From NCBI RefSeq assembly GCF_027244095.1, contig NC_069660.1, positions 54,823,834 through 54,887,833 of the forward strand: 64,000 bases of DNA, read 5' to 3'. A model generated the notes under the pieces. That model did no database searches and was not told where the DNA came from. It saw only the letters and a list, made by a program, of their open reading frames with translations. A program made the position numbers and the translations under genes. This DNA comes from Hemicordylus capensis (Eukaryota > Chordata > Lepidosauria > Squamata > Cordylidae). Each line of letters opens with the position of its first letter. The first letter of the stretch is position 1. Below are positions 12,850 to 24,138 of this stretch, piece after piece.

Positions 12850-14569
12850 GTTTTTATACATCTGTGTTTATATCTTTTCTTATAACTGAGTAAAGAATTT
12901 GGTTCCTGTGGCAACTGCTAAGTGCCAAAGCAACTTTATACAAAACAAGTAACAGGCTAAGTAACCATAGATTTTATTATTCATAATTAACCACATAATT
13001 TCTGTATCACTGGGTTCATCTGGCAGACTTATTAAGAGTCCAAGGAGATACATGTGCTCCTTCTTAAAGAATGATAAGCTGGTCTCTAGAGATATTGTAA
13101 ATCCCGTATGTGCAGTGCAAGAGTGATGCATACCTCTGACTTACCCTGACACAATAAAAAGATTCAGACCAGTGTATGTGTGTTGTCTTTACCGTGGTCT
13201 TGCTCATTGCCAATTTGTTTAGTTGAAACTAGCCCCGCCTTTTGAAGACTGTTAGCTAAGCTTATCTATACTTTTTCTCCTTGCTCCTTCTCCTTGCAGG
13301 AAGCAGAGCCCCACTGATAAGAGATCCTGCTCATTACAGATTTATATTTCTCACTTCCTGCCACATCATAAAAACTCCCAGTTTCTGTATAAACACACAA
13401 TTGGAAAGGTTTATGTAGCAAGCAATTGCAGTTTCCCCCACTTTCCTTAGGCCATGGGCAAGAATATTGAGCCAGCAAAGCCCTGAAAACCTGCTGGCAA
13501 CAAGACTGAGAAAATAAAACTTTGTAAGCAAGAATGGGCAGCCTAAACAGACATGTTCCATGAAAGGCAAGGATGGTCAGGAATCAAAAGGCTACAGAAA
13601 TTCGTCCTGCAGAAATACATCTAGAATAAGGTGCAAAGCTATCATTCAGAGCCCCGGCTCTTGTCATGAGCATCATGGGGAAATATATTCCCACTGCCAG
13701 GAATAAATATTTTTCCTTCATAGGTTTGTTTTACCTCTGGCTGGAACAACTGGGCTAACCAGGTCTGGAGCAGCCAGGAGCAGAGGGCTCCTGGCGCTCC
13801 ATATCACATGAGCTGCCTGGGGTAACCCAGGTGGCTAGTGTCGCATGAAGAGCCGTAGTGTCTTTGACATAATACTTATTAAGAAATTCCATGAATAAAA
13901 TGAAAAAAAATCCAAGCCCAGAATTCAGCTTGAAGGAGCCTCTGAACAAATCACTGTGGCCAGTTCATGTCATAATGATGGATTCCTAACTACAAACCTT
14001 TTCTTATCACCCCAGTCATTGTTTTAGCTACCTCCTTCCATGCCACAGATATCACCATACACGTATGACAGCACCACTGTCTCTCTCTAGGGAAGTGTGC
14101 ATCATAGCTGTTACTTAGAAAACCCATATTAGTCTGTGGCACCAAAGAAAATGGAGTCGTGTGTCACCTAAGACTGATTTATTATAGCATGAACTTTCAT
14201 AAGCAAGTTGTTTCTGGTGAACTAGTTTTTTGCTGCCAAATGTTGATGATACAATAATATAGTTTTTAAAGTGCTATTGGACACTCTGTCTCCACAGGTA
14301 GTTATTAGGATTAATGCAACAACAGCTATGACCAAGCAATAGGAGATAATATCATTCTATCAGTGCCACTACGTTCATGCTATTTGCTAATATATCTGTG
14401 CTTTGAACACCACAACATGGCCATTGGTGCAAATCCTCTTTCCAGGCTCACAAAGAAAGAAGGCTAGGGACAAAAATGCCCTCCTTTCCCAGAAAGAGGA
14501 GTGAGTCCGGTGAAGGAATGCAGATTTCCTGAGAGCTTCTGCTCTGCACTGTCTGTGTAAACAACCATG
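12850..14569. other. Gap between the carrier and TSHB
   Basis: No coding frame with exon features and no recognised repeat. The two genes converge here. Confidence 0.5.
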
Positions 14570-14577
14570 CTCTAAAA

Positions 14578-14705
14578 AGGGGGTGAACAATTCCAACCCC
14601 TCTGGCTATTGTTGGACTACAGCTCCCATCATCCCAGCCACAGTGGCCAACAGTCAGGGGTGATGAGAGCTGTAGTCCAATGACAGCTGGAATTGTGTAG
14701 CCCTA
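14578..14705. mobile_element. Palindromic MITE in the TSHB downstream region
   Basis: Inverted halves (CAATTCCA ... TTGGACTACAGCTCCCATCA and the complement) are bounded by CTCTAAAA on both sides (14570-14577 and 14706-14713). The exact ends are uncertain by a base. Confidence 0.7.
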
Positions 14706-14819
14706 CTCTAAAAGCTTGCAGTCACGGGCACACTAGGTGGAGTTGTCTTCCTCTGGTGTTGCAACACTTGTCTATGTTTGTGTCCCATAGAAAATGACAA
14801 AGCAGCAGCAGATGACAGT

Positions 14820-14825
14820 TTTATT
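14820..14825 (-). terminator. TSHB: Probable TSHB polyadenylation signal
   Basis: The minus strand reads AATAAA 118 nt beyond the TSHB stop codon. This would give a short 3' UTR, as is usual for TSHB messages. Confidence 0.5.
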
Positions 14826-14943
14826 TTTTTTTTCCCATCTGAGAATAGTTTGAGAGAACAAGTGTAAGAGATGCTACTCCTAGTTCTTCTTGGCCACCCA
14901 AGACCTGCCATGCACTGATGGGCATGTGAGTGTGTGTCAGGCT

Positions 14944-17914
14944 TCATGGGTTATATGGCTTCTGGAGTATAGCGCAATAACCAGAGCTGCTTGCCTCCTG
15001 CACACATTCACTATAGTCAGTGTTGCATTTCCCACACTTGCAGCTCACTGCCACAGGGTAGTAGTAGTAGGAGACGGCATGGTGCCGACAGCCAGGGATC
15101 AGCACAGTCCTGTACACCATGTCCTTGTAAGTGCACACTTCCTGGGACAGGGCACTCCGGGGCAGTAGCTTCTTACCATTACTGTCCTGTAAGGGGGAAT
15201 GCCAGCGGTTATTTCATCTCTGTAAACCCATCCAGTTCACTTGTGCTGTGCTTCGATGGCAATCTCTCCTCCCTACTTCACCTGTCCCTGTGCTATATTT
15301 TCATTACCATGCTGCTAAAGCACACAGAAACAATGTCTCACTGCCTGTGTGAAAGTTCCAAAATAAGCCAAGCTAGAGGACATCCATAGTCTTCTCATAA
15401 TGCTGAGTTTGTGCCACTGAACTCAACCCCCAACAGGGCTGTTTTGACTAATAGTTCTTGGGTATGACAGGCTGCTCAGCGCATACAGTAGTGGGATCAA
15501 ATTCCTAAATCTACAAGGATTGTTTGTGACTCTGAGAAAGTCGTCAGGATCCAAGACGAGGCCAGGTCATCTAGCACCAGTGAGCAGCCTCTTGGGAGGC
15601 CAAACCACTCTACTTTTATAGCTAATCTGAAACTCTGTCTCCTGGTTCTAATTAGCACTCTTTCCAGCTTCTTACTGCTATTCTTCCCGGTCCTCCATTT
15701 CCCCCTCAGAGTTTATCTATGCATTTCTTGTTTTCCTCCATATTAGAATTTGTTTCTCCAAATGAACGAATATCACTATCAGTCTTTCGAGGGACATTTA
15801 TCTATTCCTTTTTGAGATCCAGCCTGTTGACAATATGTGGTTTTTATCAACGTAATCTCTCTATCCTGTCTATTGATTCTTACTTTTTGCTTTCTCATTA
15901 TTTCTTATCTTAATTACTGCAACATTCTTTTTGCTGGTCCATCTGGTCTCATCTTCAGCCTCTCATCTCTTTCCTTCATTCTCCTGCTTGGCTTGTTATT
16001 TTTGACTACCACTTTGACCCTCACCTCTCCTCCTTTTCTTAGACCTAATTCAGCATCAGTACTATGGACCAGTTTGGCCGGGGGCGGGGTGGAGTTAGAG
16101 AGGGGAGAAACGTGTTTGCTTACAACCATTACCTGAGTGCAAGCTAATCCATGGTAAAATTAATTAGAGTGGATTGAAAGCAGATTCTGGACTAGCCAAT
16201 TTAAGGACAAAAATGAACAAATGAATGAAACACATTCATGCTTTTCAATCTGTTGAAGAGCAGGAGTGGATTCTATTCAAGGAATATGGACTTAAACAAA
16301 TAAGAAAGGTTTCTCGAAAGGGCAGGGCATGGAGGAGAGGGCAGGCCACTACAGCCATTTCCAAGTCTCTGGAACTTTATCACTTGTTCACAGCCTTCAT
16401 CCTCACTTGCTCTCATAGCTCCTCTAGTCTAAATCTAAGTTTCTGGTTTTAACCATTCCCCCCTCTTGCCTCTTCACTCATCTAATCCTCCTCCCTTCAT
16501 TCAATGGAATTTTTGCTGCTTATTGAACTTCATCTCACTGGGAGACTCTGGGCCAGTCACTTATCTCTCCGCCTAGCCAACCTCACAGGGTTCTTGTGAG
16601 GGTAAACATAACCAGGGATAATGCTCTGGGCTCCTTGGAGGAAGAGCCAGATATAAATGTGAATACAAACACACACAGAGGTGTAGCTATAATTGAGCAA
16701 ATGGGTTCAAAGAACCTGTCCCCCCCCCTATTTTCTCCATTATCTCCCTCACTCCAAGTGGCCACCAGAGAGAGGGGCAAACACAGGCCCCTCTCCCTTA
16801 GCTACACCCCTGAACAAACAAATTGTTCATCCTTTTTTATCCTTTCACGTCCTGCTCCCTTTTCTGTTGCAGCTTCTTTTGATTGGGATTCACTATCCTT
16901 CCATATTCACACAGGCTGCTCTCCTGGCTAATGAGGCTCTCACATTTTGGGGGCCAGGGTGGCGGGGTGCTGCAACAGAAGCTCTTCTGCAATTCTCCCT
17001 GTCCCCCTGCAGGAGCACAGTTGCACAAGAGCCGTGTGCAACTCTGGGACACGCCCTGCGCTCCAGAAGGGCTCTGCAAAAGCAGAAACACGTTGCTGAG
17101 GAGCAACAACCTATTTTTGCTCTTGTGCAACTCTTAAGAACATAAGGACCCCCCTGCTGGATCAGGCCCAAGGTCCTTCTTGTCCAGCATCCTGTTTCAC
17201 TCAGTAGCCCACCAGATGCCTCTGGGAAGTCCAAAGGTAAGAGATGCAGTCATGCCCTCTCTCCTGCTCTTGCTCTTGCAACTGGTATTTAGAGGCATCT
17301 TGCCTCTGGGGCTGGAGGTAGAACAAATGTGTGTGCAACTGTGTTTGCACAGGGGAATAGGGGGACCTGCACGAGGCTCCTGTTGCACCCCCTGCACTCT
17401 ATAAACGTGTGAGCACTTCATCAGTCAGAATGTCAAACACAGCATCTTTAAAATTTCATCTTATGCTTCACTAGATTTCTCCTGGTGCCAGTTCTTAATT
17501 TTCCTTTCCCCTCTGGTCCCCCATGAACATCTTCTCTGATTTAGTTTGTGAGTACTTAACCCTTAGGCAACTGATAAAACAAGAGCAGAAGCCATCAGCC
17601 TTTCAGTAAGTAGGGCTAATGTGGTTTCACACTATCCTCTCTTGCTACTTTGGTGACTTTCCACAGTGAATAAAAGCATCTACTCACATCCACTGGCTAA
17701 CCAAGCAGTGTGAGAAGGAATCCAACAACATCTTGCAAGAACGTACCCGGGTCATGCAGAATCCTTCACAGATGGTGGTGTTGATAGCCAAGCAATAGGC
17801 ACACTCTCTCTTCTCCACATGGATGATGTGCTCAACAGGGACACAGAGGGACATGCTCTGCCCCAAAGTCAGGACAAAGACTATGGAGAGAGAAATGCAA
17901 AGGGCAGGATTCAT
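14944..17914 (-). CDS. TSHB: Thyrotropin subunit beta (TSHB)
   Basis: There are two coding exons on the minus strand: 17914-17747 (56 aa) and 15186-14944 (80 aa plus stop), giving 136 aa against 138 in human. The donor after CGG (GTACGT) and the acceptor before GAC are canonical, phase 0. The first exon encodes a signal peptide of about 19-20 residues, then [20 protein letters not shown] and the NTT glycosylation site. The second has [11 protein letters not shown] and [13 protein letters not shown]. All 12 cysteines of the glycoprotein-hormone cystine knot are present. The hormone pairs with the common alpha subunit and is secreted by pituitary thyrotropes. Oddities are CEGFC in place of the usual CAGYC and a short C-terminus after the last cysteine. 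FSHB and LHB are excluded by the ECAYC and CMTR context. The ATG lies 1 nt after an acceptor, as expected for a gene with a non-coding first exon. Confidence 0.95.
16540..16675 (+). repeat. SINE family B, 3' fragment
   Basis: GGGCCAGTCACTTATCTC and CTCCTTGGAGGAAGAGCC, lacking the tRNA head. A shorter piece is at 20757-20822. Confidence 0.75.
16676..16812. mobile_element. hAT-type MITE (CAGGGGTGTAGCT family)
   Basis: The ends are CAGAGGTGTAGCTAT and AGCTACACCCCTG, with octamers AACACACA and AACAAACA (seven of eight). It lies in the TSHB intron directly after a SINE fragment. Confidence 0.75.
17136..17300. repeat. Dispersed reptile repeat
   Basis: AAGAACATAAGGACCCCCC, then GGATCAGGCCCAAGG and CCAGCATCCTGTTTC, a diverged copy of 37829-38050, in the TSHB intron. 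Confidence 0.6.
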
Positions 17915-18081
17915 GCTGGATGCAAAAGAAAGCAAAGTTGCATTAGACACGATCTCAGGGTGGAAGCAATTATTAACAGAAATAGGATTCAGATTCATAC
18001 TCCACCATTATGTGCCTTCCAGTAAAGGGGCAAATAGCACACAAGGGATGGTTTTCATTGTGAAAACAGTGCTGGGGGAAA

Positions 18082-18214
18082 GTTCACCTTGCAGTCGTAA
18101 CTTCCCAATACGGAGAACTTCTGTACTGGAAGGGAACTAGATGTCTTTTGTAAGGATTACTCTTTTCTTCCTCTTTCTGCTTGGGCCACTATGCAATTTG
18201 CATATCTAAGGACA
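18082..18214. repeat. Duplicated block in TSHB intron 1, copy 1
   Basis: GTTCACCTTGCAGTC, CTTCTGTACTGGAAG and CTATGCAATTTGCATATCT recur about 1.02 kb away at 19100-19230. This copy has an octamer ATTTGCAT (18196-18203), which could bind POU proteins. Confidence 0.75.
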
Positions 18215-19099
18215 TACAGAGCTGCACACCACTCGGGGACAAATTTTGGGGTGGCACAGAGAGCTTCTTGGGGAAAGGGGGCTCATAAAAATTGCCCCGT
18301 CCCGGAACACTGCTGCAGTTAATTGGGAAGTGCTGTTAACCTGCTCCCCTCGCTGCATCAGGGCCCTATTCTCTGTAGAAAGTGCTAAAATGTAAAGCAT
18401 TGGGAGATGCAATTATACATCTCTGTTATCTCCTCTAGTTAGGTCCCAGTCTCCATGGGACCCAGTTCATTCCTTGAAACCATAGTTTCTCCCAGTTCAT
18501 TACTTGAAACCATAATGCCTATTTGTGCTAAGGCTACCAGAGTGATGGTGCATCAGGGCCTTTATAGGACTCTGAGGCACCCCGGGGCAGAATGTTCATT
18601 TGTGTGGCCTCTGCACCCAATGCCACTTTCATCTCTCTAGCTGACTGATACTGCTCAACGTTATACAAGTGGTGGAGCATCATGTTTGCACAATTCTGCA
18701 AGAGCACTGTTGCACAAGTGTAAAGATGGCTCAAATGGAGTTGTGAGCTGGTGCTGCCATTATATATCATGCACAACTGCTCAAGTGCTACATTCCACTG
18801 CACGTGTAACATCACACGGTATGTTAGCCACTGCATCCTGTGTCGATGTAATAACCCCAAATACTGAAATAACTCTTGAACCTGGGGTTATATTTTAATT
18901 TATTAGTTTTACTGCCTTGAATAAAAAGGATTGAACTGAACATTTCTAATACCTAGCCGTACTTTGGATACCTCCCCTTTTGCCTGCATATAACACAGCC
19001 CACCCCCCTCGCCCAAAGGCAATAATGTGTAGGGTAAGGTCTGTGGTACATATATCTGGGAGGGTGAATCAATTCCTCCCCTCTTTGTAGAGCTTCCAT

Positions 19100-19230
19100 G
19101 TTCACCTTGCAGTCTTATCTTCCTGATATAGGCAACTTCTGTACTGGAAGAGGGGACTAATGGTCTTTATCAGGAATAATATTTTCTTCCTCTTTCACTC
19201 GCTATGCAATCTGCACATCTAGGGATCAGC
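19100..19230. repeat. Duplicated block in TSHB intron 1, copy 2
   Basis: Same order of sequence as 18082-18214 at roughly 80 percent by eye. The octamer is changed to ATCTGCAC. Confidence 0.75.
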
Positions 19231-19662
19231 AATACTAATAGAGTGTGCCTGATGCCCATCCTGTATTCAGGTCATCCAGCTGTATGCTTACAAACCCACC
19301 CAATTGCCTTGATGTTCTGCTAATCACACAGCAGCAGCCTTTCTTAACACTGAAATTATGGAACAGCAGAAGGCTTCTTTCAACTTCCCTTTCTTTTGTC
19401 TGAACAAAGGGCCAATCAACACATTACATTAATAGCATACTTGGCTCTGATGTGTTTAGTTTTTCTTTACTCATTAGCAGCCCAATCTAGACCATGGGTT
19501 GGGAAGTGGAGGGCGTCAACCCTTTGTCCCTGCCATGGTCCTGATCTGGGCTCTCTCCCACCTGCCCCACCCCAGCAGCTGCTATATGCCTTGGGAGGCA
19601 AGCTCCCATTAGTGCCATTGGGTGTGCATATAGTAGGCATATAGTGAGGCAATCTCGATCTA

Positions 19663-19866
19663 GTTTTGCTGGGACAGTTCCCAGTTGGATATAAGAACAT
19701 CAGAAGCTGCCTTATACCGAGTCACACCATTGGTCCATATAGCTCAGAAGTGACTACACAGACTGGCAGCAGCTTCTCCAGGTTTGTAGACTCCTGCCTG
19801 CAGAAGGCAGCTTCTGATGTTCCTTTATTCCTCTATCCAACTGGGAGCTGCCCCAGCAAAACTAGT
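19663..19866. repeat. Inverted repeat flanking a SINE end
   Basis: The left arm TAGTTTTGCTGGGACAGTTC (about 19661-19722) and the complementary right arm (about 19804-19867) enclose the SINE fragment at 19692-19800. Confidence 0.7.
19692..19800 (-). repeat. 5S-type SINE 3' end
   Basis: The minus strand has CTGCCAGTCTGTGTAGTC and GAGCTATATGGACCAATGG, matching the 3' part of the element at 341-640. Confidence 0.65.
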
Positions 19867-20383
19867 TACATTGCAGAAGAGATATCTCAAATCAAAGAAA
19901 CTACTCAGGATCTGGTACTCATGGTCAATAAATTGTAGCTGGGGATAATGGAAGTTGAAGTTTAGCCACATTGGTAGTGGGGGAAATTTCCGGTGGGGAA
20001 AACCCCACCATTATTTGGAAAATGTGAACATTTGCTAAGAATGGCAAGTCAAATTTTGGCAATAGACCAAGCAACAGACCGTTGGCAAACATGACATACC
20101 CTGGCTGAAGCCGCCAGCTTTCAACCCACAAAATACTTCCTAGGGAATGTTCTGGTTAGTTCTGAGGCTGAAGTATAGGGCAGAGATTATCTACAAATAT
20201 ATGGTTATTCACATACAGGCACACACAAATGGGCTACTGGCAAGTTACCCACCTGTCAGATGTGCAGAGGTACTAAATCTGGAAAGATGGACCAACCATT
20301 CGCCGCCAGCTGTTTCTTTCACATAGGAACCTGATTCCGTACCGGGGAGCTGCAAAGCAATAACCAGCACAAGCTCCAAGTAC

Positions 20384-20391
20384 ATTTTATA
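20384..20391 (-). promoter_or_regulatory. TSHB: Probable TSHB TATA box
   Basis: The minus strand reads TATAAAAT, preceded by a GC-rich GGAGGG. Transcription would start about 25-30 nt downstream (near 20360), giving a non-coding exon 1 and an intron of about 2.4 kb before the ATG exon. A possible exon 1 donor, CG followed by GTACGG, lies near 20343. Human TSHB has the same layout of TATA box and short non-coding first exon. The upstream minus-strand sequence has AT-rich tracts that could bind POU-type factors, but no site was tested. Confidence 0.55.
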
Positions 20392-20831
20392 CCCTCCGGT
20401 TAATTCCTGTCTGATCTTCCTGTTTATATAATTGCATTAATTGCTGCATCTAATTGATATGATCTACTGAAGAGTCATACTTGAGCGCGAAGTAAATGTG
20501 ATTGACCTCTTCTCTTAGCAACTGGACTGCATAGTCAATTACTCTAACATTAATTCTTCAGTCTCCAAGAAATGAAAATACATATATGTGAATTTAAGAT
20601 AGTCTTTATTGACACTGAATTTGTCAGGAAATAAATGTCACAGAAGGAGTCTGCAGGATGCCCCAAGGTTGGAGCTGTCAGTGGAATCACTCTAAATATT
20701 TTGGAAGGCTGCGTGAGGGTGGAGAAGGGCTGATCTCAGGGTGAGAAGGGCAACAAGTAGTCTCCTTGGAGGAAGAGCAGGATATAAATGTTAAACAAAC
20801 AAACAAAATAAACAAATAAAATAGTCAGACC

Positions 20832-21189
20832 CAGGGGTGTAGCTATAATTAAGCAGATGGGTTCAAAAAACCCAGGGCCCCCAAGCAGTGTTCCCTCTAA
20901 GGTGTGCACATGCGCTTGTGCTCACATAATTTTTTAAGGTGTGCACATGCGCTTGTGCTCACATAATCAGGTTGAATCAGAAAGGCCCCACTCTGAACGC
21001 ACATGCACAAACACTGCCTTGATACTGCCGCCCAGAACAAAACTCATTCCGCACACAGATGAAAAAAATTAGAGAGAACACTGCCCCCAAGCTCCTGAGG
21101 CACCCCCCTGCTCCACCCCTCTCTACTTTCAGAGGAGTTGCTGGGGAGAGGGATGAACACAGGCCCCTTCTCCACTAGCTACACCCCTG
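20832..21189. mobile_element. hAT-type MITE (CAGGGGTGTAGCT family) carrying another MITE
   Basis: It begins CAGGGGTGTAGCT and ends AGCTACACCCCTG, with the perfect duplication GTCAGACC (20824-20831 and 21190-21197). It is non-coding. Relatives are at 5497-5665 and 16676-16812. It is interrupted by the element at 20886-21083. Confidence 0.9.
20886..21083. mobile_element. hAT-type MITE (CAGTGTTCCCTCTAA family), nested
   Basis: 198 bp, TIR CAGTGTTCCCTCTAA and TTAGAGAGAACACTG, perfect duplication CCCCCAAG on both sides (20878-20885 and 21084-21091). It contains a 38-bp-period tandem pair of GTGTGCACATGCGCTTGTGC. The same family occurs at 50426. Confidence 0.9.
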
Positions 21190-22173
21190 GTCAGACCCAA
21201 ACAGAAGTTGAGGACACACAAAAAAACCCAATAACGAGTATTCCCCAGTTAGCCTATGTTCCTCCCCTTCCTCTCTGATCTCCTTTGGGTCTCTTTTAGA
21301 TCAGAATCCTTGGGAAAGGACAGGTCTTTTTACTCTATGGAAAGTGACATATACATGCCCAACACTATATAAATATATAACCCAGTACACCTGTAATATT
21401 ACAGCAGGTGTCACAACAGATTTCTAGCAATGTATATAGTGGTTGGATACCTTGAAGAATTTAAAATGATACTCTGTGTGATGGGGGTTTGTTGGTTTGT
21501 TTGTTTTTAGGTCCTGAAAGTTCTATGGTATTTAGGATCTTCAACACAGTTTAAATACGTAATCAGCACTTTCAAAATTTGGCAGTCCAAGCTTCCTTTG
21601 CCTACCTCCGCAGCAGGTTCATAGTCGATTGAGACAGGTTTCTCCCAGTCTCGGAAAATAGTATTTAGGGCTTGGGATAACCTGTCCATGGCATCTGTCA
21701 CCCTCCCCCTACTGAGTTATTCTGTGGCTGGGAACGCTGCAGTGCTATGCATATTTACTTAGAGTTAGTCCCATTGGACTCAGATGTCTTATGCTCAGGC
21801 TTGTGCTCCATACCAGAGAGCAGCCCAGTGCATCGAGGTCTGGCTGGTGGAGGCTTTCTTCCTTGGGAGGTGTGGGCACAGATACACAACTCTGCGGAAA
21901 CAAATGCTTCAGTCACCTCTTCTATGGAAATGTGAGTGGGGTTATACGCATTAGAATATTTATGTATTTATTATATTTCTATACCATTCAACTGACCAAT
22001 ACCCTCAAAGTGGTTTACTTAAAAGAACATTAAAAACAAAAATCTAAAACAAAAATAAACACACAATTACAGTGCCATCCAGAGAATGAAGTGTCATTGG
22101 ATTACTGTGCTTGGCAGCTACAACTTGATATGGGAGGAGTGTGACTGAGGCTTTTATTAGTTTTATTAATTTA

Positions 22174-22352
22174 TGGGAACCACTGTGGTGTAGTGGTTAG
22201 CATGTGGAATTAAGACTGGGGAGGTCCGAGTTCAAATCCCTATTCAGCTATTACATTCCCTGGATGACTTTGTGCCAGGATAAGCATAACTATGTACATC
22301 ACGCTAGACTCCTTGGAGGAAGAGTGGGATATAAATGTCAATCAATAAATAC
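22174..22352 (+). mobile_element. tRNA-derived SINE, family B
   Basis: GTGGTGTAGTGGTTAGC and CCGAGTTCAAATCCC are A- and B-box like. It ends CCTTGGAGGAAGAGTGGG then ATATAAATG. It is shorter than the 42590 copy. Confidence 0.85.
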
Positions 22353-22683
22353 TTTAGACTTCTATGGATTGTTGCTGGTAATGTTGATGGCATTACCCTG
22401 GAGGTAGGGAGAATATCACCATGGGCTCCAATCCTTCCCAGCCATCCCACAACCACCAAATAGTGTCTGGCAGAGTGAGGATGGTGGCCAGTATTAGATA
22501 CTGGCTACCTGTTACATTCAGTACATGAAAGATTTGACTACTGAGAATGCAGAAGCTGCCCTCCATTCACTCCATCACTGCTTAGAGGTGTTTGCCTTGA
22601 CATCATGCTGAAACAGAAGAAATAATTACTGAAGATGGGCCCTTTATCTCTGGTTATCTTGCTCAGATAATTTCCCCTATTCC

Positions 22684-22943
22684 ACCATTAAAAGTAAAGT
22701 GTGCTGTCGAGTCGATTTCGACTCCTGGTGCTTACAAAGTCCTGAGGCTTTTTTGGTAGAATACAGGAGGGGTTTACCATTGCCAGGAGGGGTTTACCAT
22801 TGCCTCCTCCCGTGCAGTATGAGATGATGCCTTTCAGCATCTTCCTATATTGCTGCTGTCCAATATAGTACCAGCAGGGATTTGAACTGACAGCCTTCTG
22901 CTTGTTAGTCAAGCATTTCCCTGCTGCTCCACTTAAGGTGGCT
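22684..22943 (-). mobile_element. tRNA-derived SINE with Bov-B-like tail, family C
   Basis: Same family as 6963-7219. The tail on the minus strand is GAAATCGACTCGACAGCAC then ACTTTACTTTTA. It carries a private 19-bp tandem duplication (AGGAGGGGTTTACCATTGCC) near 22770. Confidence 0.82.
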
Positions 22944-23627
22944 CATTCTACCATTGCTAGAGGGAAATTCTGTGAGAGATAATGAGAGGTGAAAGTCCTT
23001 GATTAACAATAGTTCCTTCTCTCACATCAGTTGGACTGGAGGGCAGTGCACCTTTAGCATTCTCAACAGTCAGTATCAGGCTAGTTTTTACATGCTTAGT
23101 GTAACATGTAGCCATGTCCTTAGGGCTGAAATAGATGTGACAATGGAGATGGCTAAAGTGTTTGCATCTGTTAAGTGTTCCATGCATGCCCCACAATGTC
23201 TAATAACTTATACATCACTTATCATGTGAATCAGCCCATTCAGTTGTGGAGTTAGCACCTCAGGAATCATTAGCCAGGGCAAGGGCCTCCCTGACACGCT
23301 AATTTAACATGTGGAGGGGCCAGTTCTTATGGTAAGCACATTTATAAGTGAGGGGTCAAACATGGAATGCTTATAAAGGCAAATATATTACCCATACTTG
23401 CTGTTGCATCTGTTTTGGCCTCTAGTGAAATGCTAGTTGGAGCTCTGTAGGTGAATGAGGGCAACAGAGGTGTCTGAGTAAAGGAATATAGTTGGAAGAT
23501 CTAATAAATGGCCATTTCTGTAAAAACTTCTCCTCTCACCAGAGTGTCCTAAAAAGGGAGCACTTTATAGAAAAGGTCTGCCTTTTTTGGTGTGTGTGGC
23601 TCCATAACTGTGAAAGTTATCGGCTGA

Positions 23628-23740
23628 CAAGATAAGGAAAATTACTCAAACTAGTTCAACTGAAATCAAAAGGACAAGTTTGTCTAATTTGTCTTTTTCA
23701 TTTCAATGGGACTCGTTTGAGCAATTTTCCTCATCATGTC
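23628..23740. repeat. Palindromic dispersed repeat
   Basis: Begins about GGAAAATTACTCAAACTAG, ends with the near complement CAATGGGACTCGTTTGAGCA. It is a relative of the repeat at 38187. Confidence 0.65.
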
Positions 23741-23869
23741 AACTGTCTTTCTTATTGAAGAGAGAAACTAATATCCTTGGGCATCTAAAATATCAGACCT
23801 GGTTCATAGCTCCCCAAATTAAGTTTCCTAGACTTCTACACTGCAGGCTGGAGAAAGTCCATGCTGTAG

Positions 23870-24088
23870 AAGAGGTGCACCTAGGCAATTTTGGAGCCCG
23901 GACCTAAAGGCCTTTGGAGGGCCTTTAGCAGGGAGGACCTTTGGAGGGCCTCCACTACAAATGAAGCATCATCATGCTCTGCTGGGCAACCACACTACCC
24001 AGGACAGACTAAAGAGGATCTGAGGGCCCCCAGGGGTTGTGGAGGCCCTGGACTTCAGCCCTGAAGTCCAGGGGTAAAAGCGCCTCTG
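23870..24088. mobile_element. Short MITE beside the large hAT
   Basis: It is bounded by the perfect octamer TGCTGTAG (23862-23869 and 24089-24096). Imperfect ends AAGAGGTGCACC and GCGCCTCTG are near-complementary. Internal GGAGGGCC repeats are present. It ends 31 bp before the large hAT's target duplication. Confidence 0.7.
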
Positions 24089-24119
24089 TGCTGTAGTCGC
24101 AGCCAGACCTCTGTGAGAC

Positions 24120-24127
24120 ACACCCTC
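24120..24127. repeat. Target-site duplication, left copy (hAT)
   Basis: ACACCCTC directly abuts the left TIR and is identical to the copy after the right TIR. Confidence 0.9.
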
Positions 24128-24138
24128 TAGGGATGTGC

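Larger units (their letters stand above)
21200..23627. other. TSHB upstream flank
   Basis: Contains the SINEs at 22174 and 22684 and otherwise AT-rich DNA. No gene seen. Confidence 0.5.

Noticed and set aside
16583-17234. Several open frames of 97-150 aa on both strands
   Set aside because: They overlap each other, a MITE and a dispersed repeat inside the TSHB intron; no coding signature.
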